Below, piece after piece: positions 15,731 through 22,463 of a DNA stretch of 37,327 bases (its first letter is position 1; each line of letters starts with the position of its first letter). The position numbers and the translations under genes are program-made. Below the pieces are notes generated by a model. The model saw nothing but the letters and a program-made list of their open reading frames with translations, was not told where the DNA came from and ran no database searches. The stretch lies in assembly GCF_002291145.1 (NCBI RefSeq), contig NZ_NTGE01000115.1, positions 1-37,327 of the forward strand. Reading direction: 5' to 3'. Source of the stretch: Streptomyces sp. SA15 (GTDB lineage: Bacteria > Actinomycetota > Actinomycetes > Streptomycetales > Streptomycetaceae).

Positions 15731-16649
15731 ACGTCACCTCACCGTCGGTGTCTCGGTCCTGGATGGTTCGTGCTGCGCTGCGCAGCTCGGTGAGGACCGT
15801 GCGGACCGCCTTGCGCGCCGTGCGTTCCGGGCGGTGCAGGGCGTCGATGTGGCGCCTCGCCTGTACCCCGTCGATCGGCCGGAGCACCAGCGCGGGGTGG
15901 GGACGGCTGGTCCAGCGTGGCATCAGCGCGAGGCCTCCCCCGGCGGCGACCGCCTCCGCGGCCACCGCGAACTCGTTGATGCGGTGGGCCAGACGGAGGC
16001 GGCGGCCCGCCGCGGCGGCGATGGCGTCGATGGTCGCCATGACCGGGAAGCCGTCGTGCACGGTGATCCACGGCTCGTCGGCCACGTCGTCCGGGGTCAG
16101 TCGGTGTTGGGCGGCGAGGGGGTGGTCTGCGGGCAGCGCCACGTCGAGTGGTTCGCGCAGCAGCGTGGTCGCGGACACCGCGCGTGGCCAGGGCGGGGCA
16201 TGGTCGAGGCGGTGGGCGAGCACCAGGTCGTACTCCCGTGTGAGCCGGGGGAAGTCGTCCTGGGCGACGTCCTCGTCGGCGAGGGCGAGCACGGGGTGTC
16301 CGGGACCGGTGAGAGCCCGCAGCAGCAGGGGGAAGAACGCCGCGCCGGCGCTGTGGAACGCCGCCACCGACACCCCGCCGTCCGGTCGGTCCACGAAGTC
16401 CTGGACCGTGTGCCGGGCACGGGCCAGCGCCGTCTCCACCTCGACCGCCGCGCCCGCCAGCGCCTGCCCGGCGTCCGTGAGCACCAGCCGCCGCCCGTGG
16501 CGCTCGGTCAGCGGCACGGGGATCGAGCGCTGCAACAGCCTCAGTTGCTGCGAGATCGCCGACGGTGTCACCAGCAGCGCCTCGGCGACCGCGGTGACGC
16601 TGCCCAGTTCGCCCAGCTCCCGCAGAATCCGCAACTGCCGTTCGTCCAC
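15708..16649 (-). CDS. LysR-family transcriptional regulator
   Basis: A 313-residue LysR protein. The N-terminal helix-turn-helix is clear (LRILRELGELGSVTAVAEAL then LLVTPSAISQQLRLLQ), followed by the LTERHGRRLVLTDAGQ wing and the linker helix. The effector-binding domain runs from about residue 92. The divergent neighbour is a drug/metabolite exporter, the usual target in this arrangement. The GTG at 16649 follows a TACACT -10 by six bases; the GAGGAG between them abuts the start too closely to act as a ribosome-binding site, so the message is probably leaderless. The last residues (SPRGAGL) are encoded inside a dispersed intergenic repeat, so the natural C-terminus was probably altered by that repeat. 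Confidence 0.9.
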   Translation of the reverse strand: MDERQLRILRELGELGSVTAVAEALLVTPSAISQQLRLLQRSIPVPLTERHGRRLVLTDAGQALAGAAVEVETALARARHTVQDFVDRPDGGVSVAAFHSAGAAFFPLLLRALTGPGHPVLALADEDVAQDDFPRLTREYDLVLAHRLDHAPPWPRAVSATTLLREPLDVALPADHPLAAQHRLTPDDVADEPWITVHDGFPVMATIDAIAAAAGRRLRLAHRINEFAVAAEAVAAGGGLALMPRWTSRPHPALVLRPIDGVQARRHIDALHRPERTARKAVRTVLTELRSAARTIQDRDTDGEVTSPRGAGL

Positions 16650-16655
16650 CTCCTC

Positions 16656-16687
16656 AGTGTAGAAGCACTTTGTAGGGTTGCTAAAAG
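16656..16687 (-). promoter_or_regulatory. LysR promoter with candidate LysR box
   Basis: On the minus strand TACACT (16656-16661) is the -10. Just upstream, CTTT-N12-AAAG (16668-16687) contains a T-N11-A pair (T at 16671, A at 16683), the usual LysR-box geometry. It overlaps the place of the -35, fitting autorepression and control of the divergent exporter. Confidence 0.45.
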
Positions 16688-16743
16688 ATCGTTTAAGAAA
16701 GTGGTTCTGGGCTTCAGTGGCCTGGTCGGTGCACCGTAGGCGG

Positions 16744-17667
16744 GTGTCCGACGCCCGCCGTACCGATGCGGTACTCCTCCTGGTCGCGCTCGTCTGGGGT
16801 TCCAGCTATCTGTCCGCCCAGACCGCCACCGCGGCCCTCCCCGTCCTGCTGGTCCTGCTCGCGCGATACGCCCTGTCCGCGCTCGCCTGTCTCGGCCTCG
16901 TCGCCACCCGCGCCGGCTCCCGGGGCGGCCCCCGCCGATGGACCCGCGACGAACTCCGGGCCGGTGTACCCCTGGGGGTCACGCAGGCCGCTGTCCTGGT
17001 CGTGGAGACGTACGGCGTCGCCCACACCAGCGCCGCCAACGCGGGGCTGATCATCAGCCTGACCATCGTCCTCACCCCCTTCCTCGACCGCACCGGTCAC
17101 CCGGGCGGACTGCCTCCCGCCTTCTATGCCGCCGCCGGCGTGTGTGTCCTCGCCGTCGGACTCCTCATGTCCGGCGACGGATTCCACGCGCCCCGCCTCG
17201 GCGACCTGCTGATGCTCGGCGCGGCCCTCGTCCGCGCGGTGCACGTGGCCCTCGTCGGCCGGCTCACCGTGGGGCGGGCGATACGCCCGCTGCATCTGAC
17301 GACGGTGCAGACCCTCGTCGGCACGGCCCTGTTCCTGGCACCGGCCGCGCGCGAGCTGCCGGCCCTTGCCAGCACCGACGCCGCGACCTGGACGCAGCTG
17401 GTCTATCTCGCCCTGTTCTGCAGTGTGTTCGCCTTCCTCGCCCAGACCTGGGCGGTGCAGCGCACCTCGGCCAGCCGGGCCAGCCTGCTGCTGGGCACGG
17501 AGCCGATCTGGGCCGCCGCGGTCGGCATCGCCCTGGGCGGCGAGCACTTCACACCGCTCACCGGCCTCGGCGCGGCCCTGATGGTCACCGGTACGTACTG
17601 GGGTCAGGCGGTGGAACGCGCCCACCGCCGTACCCAGGCGGAGAGCTTGCTGACTGCCACCGGTTGA
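16744..17667 (+). CDS. EamA/DMT-family exporter
   Basis: A 307-residue membrane protein with about ten helices and two EamA repeats. The first repeat has LLLVALVWGSSYLSAQTATA and then LLARYALSALACLGL. The second ends with SRASLLLGTEPIWAAAVGIA and LTGLGAALMVTGTYWG, the classical EamA C-terminal pattern. Such proteins export metabolites, amino acids or drugs; the substrate is unknown. The GTG at 16744 gives the expected N-terminus. The frame extends to 16678, but that part overlaps the LysR control region and is basic and non-conserved. Divergent LysR regulation is likely. Confidence 0.88.
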   Translation: MSDARRTDAVLLLVALVWGSSYLSAQTATAALPVLLVLLARYALSALACLGLVATRAGSRGGPRRWTRDELRAGVPLGVTQAAVLVVETYGVAHTSAANAGLIISLTIVLTPFLDRTGHPGGLPPAFYAAAGVCVLAVGLLMSGDGFHAPRLGDLLMLGAALVRAVHVALVGRLTVGRAIRPLHLTTVQTLVGTALFLAPAARELPALASTDAATWTQLVYLALFCSVFAFLAQTWAVQRTSASRASLLLGTEPIWAAAVGIALGGEHFTPLTGLGAALMVTGTYWGQAVERAHRRTQAESLLTATG

Positions 17668-17690
17668 GTGCGGGCGCCACTCCGCCGCCG

Positions 17691-17716
17691 GAGGCGCGGC
17701 ACTTCTGCCGCGCTCC
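17691..17716 (+). terminator. Hairpin after the EamA gene
   Basis: GCGCGGCA-CTTC-TGCCGCGC (17694-17713) is a perfect 8-bp stem with a four-base loop. It extends with GGA/TCC around one bulged G. No T-tract follows. It lies 24 bases past the EamA stop. Confidence 0.6.
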
Positions 17717-17819
17717 GCTCGGTGCTCTTACGCGCCTGTTGCTCCACGTACTGCCCGTGGCCCTGTCGGTTGCCTCGGAGCACACTGGCACAACCGCCCA
17801 TCAGTGAGGTGAGTTGTCG

Positions 17820-18065
17820 ATGCTCCGGATACCACGTGGTTTGACCGCCGTCACAGTACTCGTCGCCCCAACCCTGGCCGTTGCCCTGGCCGGCGGCAGC
17901 CCGGCGTTCGCCGCCGATGTCGCGCCGCTCGAAGAATCGAGTTTCTGCCAGGAGGGCGCACTCGAGGTCGCCGACGGGGTCCAGGCTGAGGAGAAAAGTT
18001 GCGTCAGTCTCGAGATCGGCGAACTGCCCTCCGTCGACACCACGGTCTCCGCGCCCATTCGGTGA
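17820..18065 (+). CDS. Small secreted two-cysteine protein of unknown function
   Basis: An 81-residue protein with a clear Sec signal peptide: basic start (MLRIPRG), hydrophobic core (LTAVTVLVAPTLAVALA), and cleavage after SPAFA at about residue 31. The mature part is about 50 residues, very acidic (many Glu and Asp), with two Cys (in SSFCQEG and KSCVSLE) that could form one disulfide. I recognise no family. The ATG at 17820 has GAGG about ten bases upstream; an in-frame TTG at 17814 is less likely. The gene stands alone between the EamA exporter and the convergent CBS gene. The codon use and signal peptide support a real gene. Confidence 0.7.
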   Translation: MLRIPRGLTAVTVLVAPTLAVALAGGSPAFAADVAPLEESSFCQEGALEVADGVQAEEKSCVSLEIGELPSVDTTVSAPIR

Positions 18066-18125
18066 TCAGCAGGCCGCGGCGGCACCGGCGTGGCAGATGG
18101 GCCATCTGTCGTCTGCGGGGGCTGC

Positions 18126-18572
18126 TCAGGGCAGGGGAGACGAAGGGTGCGCTCGCTCCCTTTCGGCAGCGCGGGCGCGGATACCTTCGTCCGAACAGTA
18201 GCCACTGCCGTCTCGCTTCAGGCACAGCAACCCCAGCAGGCGACCGACATCATCGACCACCGCCAAGCGACGTCGCCCCTTGCGCACCATCGCTGTTGTG
18301 GCAGCGTCGAGCGGGTACGCCGCCCGCACCGTCCTGCCGACGAGAGTCCCGAACTCTGTGACCTTCAGGGCACTCGGGGCCACTGCGGGGATGTCCGGTC
18401 TCTCGATCGTCGTCATGAGCCGTCCGTCCGGGGCGACGACCAGGGCCATGTGGACATGGTCGTCCCTGAAAAGGGCTCGGAGGTCTTCCATGCTGGACTG
18501 CGGTCCCAGGATCTTGGGGCAGGCGACCATCACATCTGCGACGCCGATCCCCGCAGCGACTTCATACGTCAT
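18126..18572 (-). CDS. CBS-domain pair protein following moaA
   Basis: A 148-residue protein that reads as two CBS motifs: VADVMVACPKILGPQSSMED with DDHVHMALVVAPDGRLMTTI, then VGRTVRAAYPLDAATTAMVR with GRRRLAVVDDVGRLLGLLCL. CBS pairs bind adenine nucleotides and act as energy or redox sensors. Here it is a stand-alone pair with no catalytic domain. The ATG at 18572 lies only nine bases after the moaA stop, so the two genes are almost certainly co-transcribed, linking it to the molybdenum-cofactor operon; the ribosome-binding site is weak, which fits translational coupling. What it regulates is unknown. Confidence 0.82.
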   Translation of the reverse strand: MTYEVAAGIGVADVMVACPKILGPQSSMEDLRALFRDDHVHMALVVAPDGRLMTTIERPDIPAVAPSALKVTEFGTLVGRTVRAAYPLDAATTAMVRKGRRRLAVVDDVGRLLGLLCLKRDGSGYCSDEGIRARAAERERAHPSSPLP

Positions 18573-18581
18573 GGGTCCAGA

Positions 18582-19595
18582 TCACCCGCCGATGTAGGAC
18601 ATTTCCACGCGGTCGCCAGGCGATCGTCTGGGGCGCCCTCGCAACTCGGAGTAGCGGTCCTCCCGCGCACCCCAGAGTGCGCGGACGGCCGAGCCCAGTT
18701 CCTCGTCGGAGGCGCCCGCTCGCAGCAGTGCCCGCAGGTCGGTACCGCTGGATGAGAACAGGCATGTGTGCACCTTCCCGTCCGCGGACAACCGCGCTCG
18801 CGTGCAGTCCCCGCAGAACGGCCGCGTCACCGAGCCGATGACACCGATCTCACCGGCGCCGTCCCGGAAGCGGTAACGGGTGGCCACCTCCCCGGCGTCG
18901 GTCGCGCCGAGTGGTTCGAGCGGGTGACGGTCGTCGATCATGCGCACGATCTCGGCGACGGGCAGCACCTCACCGAGCTGCCACTCGTTGGTGGCCCCCA
19001 CGTCCATGAACTCGATGAAGCGGAGGATGTGGCCGCTGCCCCGGAACCGCTCGACCATCGGCAGCACGCACCCGTCGTTGACCCCACGCTTCACCACCAT
19101 GTTCACCTTGACGGGAGTGAGGCCCGCGCGGGCGGCGGCGTCGATCCCGTCGAGCACCCGGCGCACCGGAACCGGAGTGTCGGCGACCGCCCGGAACACG
19201 GCGTCGTCGAGCGAGTCCAGGCTCACCGTCACCCGGCGCAGCCCGGCCGCCGCGAGGCGTCCCGCCATCGCCGGCAGGAGCAGCCCGTTGGTCGTCATCG
19301 CGAGATCGAGCCCGGGTGTCGCGGCGAGCAGCGTCACGAGGTCCGCGACGCCGCGACGCAGGAGGGGTTCGCCCCCGGTGAGCCGGATCTTGCGCACGCC
19401 GAGGGAGGCGAACACCCCTGCCAGGCGCGCGATCTCCTCGAAGGTCAGCAGGTCGGCGGATTCGAGGTAGCGGTGCCCCGGGCCGAAATGCTCGCGCGGC
19501 ATGCAGTACCGGCATCGGAGATTGCACCGGTCGGTGATGGAGATCCGCAGGTCGCGAAGCGGACGGTACCGGCGGTCGGCGACGGGCGCGCTCAT
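18582..19595 (-). CDS. moaA: GTP 3',8-cyclase MoaA
   Basis: A 337-residue radical SAM enzyme that makes (8S)-3',8-cyclo-7,8-dihydroguanosine 5'-triphosphate, the first step of molybdopterin synthesis. The N-terminal SAM cluster is CNLRCRYC (Cys24, 28, 31), with the following GGEPLLR typical of radical SAM proteins. The second 4Fe-4S cluster in the C-terminal half is carried by FCGDCTRARLSADGKVHTCL. The protein ends with the conserved MSYIGG; the terminal Gly-Gly is essential in MoaA. All key residues are present, so the enzyme should work. The ATG at 19595 overlaps the moaE stop as TGATG. A dedicated moaA beside a molybdoenzyme suggests co-acquired cofactor supply. Confidence 0.95.
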   Translation of the reverse strand: MSAPVADRRYRPLRDLRISITDRCNLRCRYCMPREHFGPGHRYLESADLLTFEEIARLAGVFASLGVRKIRLTGGEPLLRRGVADLVTLLAATPGLDLAMTTNGLLLPAMAGRLAAAGLRRVTVSLDSLDDAVFRAVADTPVPVRRVLDGIDAAARAGLTPVKVNMVVKRGVNDGCVLPMVERFRGSGHILRFIEFMDVGATNEWQLGEVLPVAEIVRMIDDRHPLEPLGATDAGEVATRYRFRDGAGEIGVIGSVTRPFCGDCTRARLSADGKVHTCLFSSSGTDLRALLRAGASDEELGSAVRALWGAREDRYSELRGRPRRSPGDRVEMSYIGG

Positions 19596-19969
19596 CACGC
19601 CGCCGGTTCCGGGTTCCGGGCGAGGCACCCGGTCGCCACCCACCCGCTCGCGCCATCACCGCTGTGTTCGCGCTTCCCTACCGGAACGGACTCCTTGAGG
19701 ACGTCGATACAGAAACGGGCCGCGGTGAAGGCCTCTTCGCGGTGGGGTGCGGCCACCACGACCATGACGAGCCGCGGCTCGAGGTGCCTCGTGACGACTG
19801 CTCCGCAGTGCGGCACGGTTGCCCACTCGATCGCCTCGGCGACCGGGGCGGGTCCTCGAGTCAGGCCCACTCGGACATCCTCGCCCGATTCCTCCGGACA
19901 GCGGAGCTGATCATTCACGGCGGCTTTCACGATGCGTTCCTCGCGTTCTGGACCGGCACTGACGTTCAT
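19595..19969 (-). pseudogene. moaE: Molybdopterin synthase catalytic subunit MoaE, internally deleted
   Basis: The reading frame encodes 124 residues from the ATG at 19969 (open to 20038). The start VRVGLTRGPAPVAEAIEW and the end APHREEAFTAARFCIDVLK belong to MoaE. Between CGAVVT and RHLEPRLVMVV, however, the family's central part of roughly 55-60 residues is missing, including the FxGxVR motif and the HRxGxLxxGE segment. The frame is preserved across the gap. The family's VPxWKRE has become VPVGKRE, so the Trp before the catalytic Lys is also lost. A perfect 14-base palindrome CGAGCCGCGGCTCG (19768-19781) sits at the junction. The product is unlikely to be a working subunit; a second moaE elsewhere would be needed. 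The exact start is uncertain. Confidence 0.7.
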
Positions 19970-20040
19970 CTTCACCGGCCTGGGCCGACCGCACAGGCCT
20001 TCGCGCGACAGGCATTTGACCGGCGGCGACGGAAACATGC

Positions 20041-20106
20041 CGCTGAATCAGCGTTTTCCGGTTATTTACATGGCGAAAACGATCCGCCTCTGGACATGGC
20101 CAAAAC
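20041..20106. promoter_or_regulatory. Candidate regulatory region between moaE and the AraC gene
   Basis: It contains the palindrome CGCTGAATCAGCG (20041-20053) and a 13-base direct repeat with one mismatch: ACATGGCGAAAAC (20068-20080) and ACATGGCCAAAAC (20094-20106), 26 bases apart. The stretch is more A/T-rich than its surroundings. Direct repeats beside a divergent AraC gene are the usual form of an AraC-type site. Confidence 0.45.
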
Positions 20107-20170
20107 TCTGGCGGACGAGTACTCGTGCAAAGCCGAGCCGAGTGGACACGGGATACGAGCGAGGTAGGCC

Positions 20171-21127
20171 ATGACGGCGGTGAGGGCGAACGAGACGAAC
20201 ACCAGTCGGCGAGAGGTCTGGCGGGAGCTCCTTCGGGACCATTTCGTCAGCCTGGATGTGGACGTCGAGCGGGACGGCACGTTCGACGGTGCCGTGCGCA
20301 GCGACTTCCTCGGCCACCTCCGGGTGTCGGGAGTTCGCTCGGTCGACCAGGACGTTCTCCGTACAAAGGAACTGCTGCGGCGCGACGGCGACCGCTACCT
20401 CCAGGTCTGCCTGGTCCGCCGCGGTGCGGCGCGCGCCGCGCAGGACGGGCACGAGGCGACGCTCCGCCCCGGCGACTTCGTCGTCTACGAGACAGAGCGG
20501 CCCTTTCACTGGTGGCTTCGCTCGGATCCCGGCTCCCCGTACTGGGACCTCGCCGTCTTCACCTGGCCCCGCGACACGATCCGACTCAGCGACAGCGAGT
20601 CGGCCATGCTGACCTGCCGAACGCTGGACGGCAGCAGCGGCATCACCGGGGTGCTGAGCAGGATGCTGACCGACCTGCTCGTCGAGAAGCCGGCCATCAG
20701 CGAAGGGGGCGCCCTCCGGATCGCCGACGAGATCGGCGACCTGGTGGCGACCATCGCGACAGAGGTACACGGCTTCGGCGCCGGCACCGACCGCCACGCG
20801 AGCCTGCTGCGGCAGATCCACACCTACATCGCAGAGCATCTCGGTGATCCGGACCTGTCCCCGGAACGCGTCGCGCAGGCGCACTTCGTGTCGACGCGCC
20901 AGCTCCAGCGAATGTTCGCCGGCCGAGGACAGACGGTGTCCCAGGTGATCCGGCGGCAAAGGCTGGAGCGGTGCCGACGCGACTTGCTGACCCGCCGGGG
21001 AGGCGAAGCCACCCTCACCGAGATCTGTGTCCGCTGGGGGTTCACCGATCTCGCCGTGTTCAGTCGGGCGTTCCGCGAGGTATACGGCACCTCGCCGACC
21101 GCCTATCGCGCTCGGGCACGGGCCTAG
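20171..21127 (+). CDS. AraC-family transcriptional regulator
   Basis: A 318-residue regulator. The N-terminal part (about residues 20-200) looks like an AraC-binding-like sensor domain, with RYLQVCLVRRGAARAAQDG and LRPGDFVVYETERPF, a cupin-like strand pattern. The C-terminal AraC HTH is complete: HLGDPDLSPERVAQAHFVST with RQLQRMF, and the second helix-turn-helix TEICVRWGFTDLAVFSRAFR ending YGTSPTAYR. The ATG at 20171 has GAGGTAGG upstream. The gene sits between the moaE-moaA-CBS operon and the oxidoreductase-ferredoxin-reductase operon, so it is the likely local activator. It converges on the reductase gene with a nine-base gap. Confidence 0.9.
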   Translation: MTAVRANETNTSRREVWRELLRDHFVSLDVDVERDGTFDGAVRSDFLGHLRVSGVRSVDQDVLRTKELLRRDGDRYLQVCLVRRGAARAAQDGHEATLRPGDFVVYETERPFHWWLRSDPGSPYWDLAVFTWPRDTIRLSDSESAMLTCRTLDGSSGITGVLSRMLTDLLVEKPAISEGGALRIADEIGDLVATIATEVHGFGAGTDRHASLLRQIHTYIAEHLGDPDLSPERVAQAHFVSTRQLQRMFAGRGQTVSQVIRRQRLERCRRDLLTRRGGEATLTEICVRWGFTDLAVFSRAFREVYGTSPTAYRARARA

Positions 21128-21136
21128 GGGGTGTCG

Positions 21137-22144
21137 TCACTGGCCGTCGCTGGAGTGCCCCGGCACGGTGCCCAGCGTGGGATCGACCACGGGGGTGAGG
21201 TGGTTCACCGCGAGTGCGGCCTCGCCCAGACCGACCGAGATCAGCGCGACCTTGCCGTCGTAGTCGGCGATGTCGCCCGCGGCGTACACCCGCGGACGGC
21301 TCGTGCGCATGGTCCGGTCGACGGCGATGTGCCGGCCCCGCATCTGAAGCCCCCACGTCGCGAGCGGGCCGAGGTTCGCGACGAAGCCGAGCGCGGCCAC
21401 CACCGCGTCCGCCCGCAGGCTTTCGGTCGCGCCGGTCTCAAGGTTGCTCAGCTCCACCTGTTCGACGCGGTTCTCGCCACTGATCCGGAGTACCTCGTGC
21501 GGGGTGTACAGCCGCACCGAGGACGAGCGCAGCAGCCGGACGCTGTGCTCGTGTGCCCGGAACCGTGGCCGGCGGTGGACAAGCGCGACCGAGCGGGCGA
21601 GCGGTTCGAGCGCCAGCGCCCAGTCCACGGCGGAGTCCCCGCCGCCGACGACCACCACGTCGGCGCCGGTGAGTTCGGCCGGCTTCGGCACGAAGTAGCG
21701 CAGGCCACGGTTCTCGTACGCGGACCCCGCGGGCAGCGGGCGTGGGGTGAAACTGCCGATCCCGCCGGTGACCAGTACGGCTTTCGCCGTCACCACCATG
21801 CCCTGGTGGGTGGTGACGGCGACGCCGCCCGCCGTGTCCTTCAGGGTCTGCGCGATGTGGCCGAGCAAGTACCGGGGCTTCGCCTGTGACGCCTGCTCGA
21901 CCAGAGCGTCGACCAGGTCCTGTGCCTTCACCGCGGGGAACCCGGCGACGTCGTAGACCTTCTTCTCGGGATACAGCGCCGCCATCTGGCCACCGGGCTG
22001 TCCGAGCGCGTCGATCACCGTGACCGACATGCCCCGGAATCCGGCGTAGTAGGCCGCGTAGAGACCGACCGGCCCGGCGCCGACGATCAGCAGGTCGCTG
22101 TCGTACACGTCGTCGTCGGAACCGCTCCCGTGCTCAGCCCTCAC
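21137..22144 (-). CDS. Thioredoxin-reductase-like ferredoxin-NADP(+) reductase
   Basis: A 335-residue FAD/NAD(P) flavoprotein of the YumC type. The FAD-binding fold is LLIVGAGPVGLYAAYYAGF; the NADPH fold is VVVVGGGDSAVDWALALEP followed by the basic VHRRPRFRAHEHS. The second FAD motif is RVYAAGDIADYDGKVALI. It lacks the CxxC of thioredoxin reductases and matches ferredoxin-NADP reductases found in Bacillus, Chlorobium and actinobacteria. It would reduce or oxidise the ferredoxin encoded immediately upstream, coupling the molybdoenzyme to NADPH. The GTG at 22144 overlaps the ferredoxin stop by 11 bases and gives a short polar extension; a GTG at 22108 (MYDSDLLIVG) is a reasonable alternative start. 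Confidence 0.9.
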   Translation of the reverse strand: MRAEHGSGSDDDVYDSDLLIVGAGPVGLYAAYYAGFRGMSVTVIDALGQPGGQMAALYPEKKVYDVAGFPAVKAQDLVDALVEQASQAKPRYLLGHIAQTLKDTAGGVAVTTHQGMVVTAKAVLVTGGIGSFTPRPLPAGSAYENRGLRYFVPKPAELTGADVVVVGGGDSAVDWALALEPLARSVALVHRRPRFRAHEHSVRLLRSSSVRLYTPHEVLRISGENRVEQVELSNLETGATESLRADAVVAALGFVANLGPLATWGLQMRGRHIAVDRTMRTSRPRVYAAGDIADYDGKVALISVGLGEAALAVNHLTPVVDPTLGTVPGHSSDGQ

Positions 22145-22460
22145 CGGTGCCACGTCTCTCCCGCAGCAGGGGGTGGTCGACGCCGATCGGTCCGCGCGAC
22201 GACGCACCACCGGCCGCGTCCTCGTGCTCTTCGAAGAACTCGACGGCGGCCGTGGTGAATGGGAGAAGTTCCACGGGGATCTTGTGCTCCCAGTGGATCG
22301 CGTCGCTCGGGCAGACGGTCATGCACTTGCCGCAGTCGACGCATTCGTCGGGGTGGATGTACATCATCCGGTCCCCTTGGTAGATGCAGTCCACCGGGCA
22401 TTCCTCGACGCAGGACTGGTCGAGGATGTCGGCGCAGGCGTCGGTGATGACGTACGCCAT
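22134..22460 (-). CDS. fdxA: FdxA-type seven/eight-iron ferredoxin
   Basis: A 108-residue dicluster ferredoxin. MAYVITDACADILDQSCVEE with CPVDC, and DECVDCGKCMTVCP, are the two cysteine clusters (Cys9, 17, 21, 25 and 40, 43, 46, 50). The spacing is that of actinobacterial FdxA proteins with one 3Fe-4S and one 4Fe-4S cluster. The C-terminal VEFFEEHEDAAGGASSRGPI is also typical of the family, though here extended by about 18 residues. It lies three bases after the oxidoreductase stop and overlaps the reductase, so the three form one electron-transfer operon: NADPH - reductase - ferredoxin - molybdoenzyme. Confidence 0.93.
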   Translation of the reverse strand: MAYVITDACADILDQSCVEECPVDCIYQGDRMMYIHPDECVDCGKCMTVCPSDAIHWEHKIPVELLPFTTAAVEFFEEHEDAAGGASSRGPIGVDHPLLRERRGTGEG

Positions 22461-22463
22461 GGG

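Noticed and set aside
18094..18108. Palindrome CAGATGG-G-CCATCTG as terminator between the small secreted protein and CBS genes
   Set aside because: The central gap of one base leaves a short, weak hairpin and no T-tract; possible but not supported enough to list.
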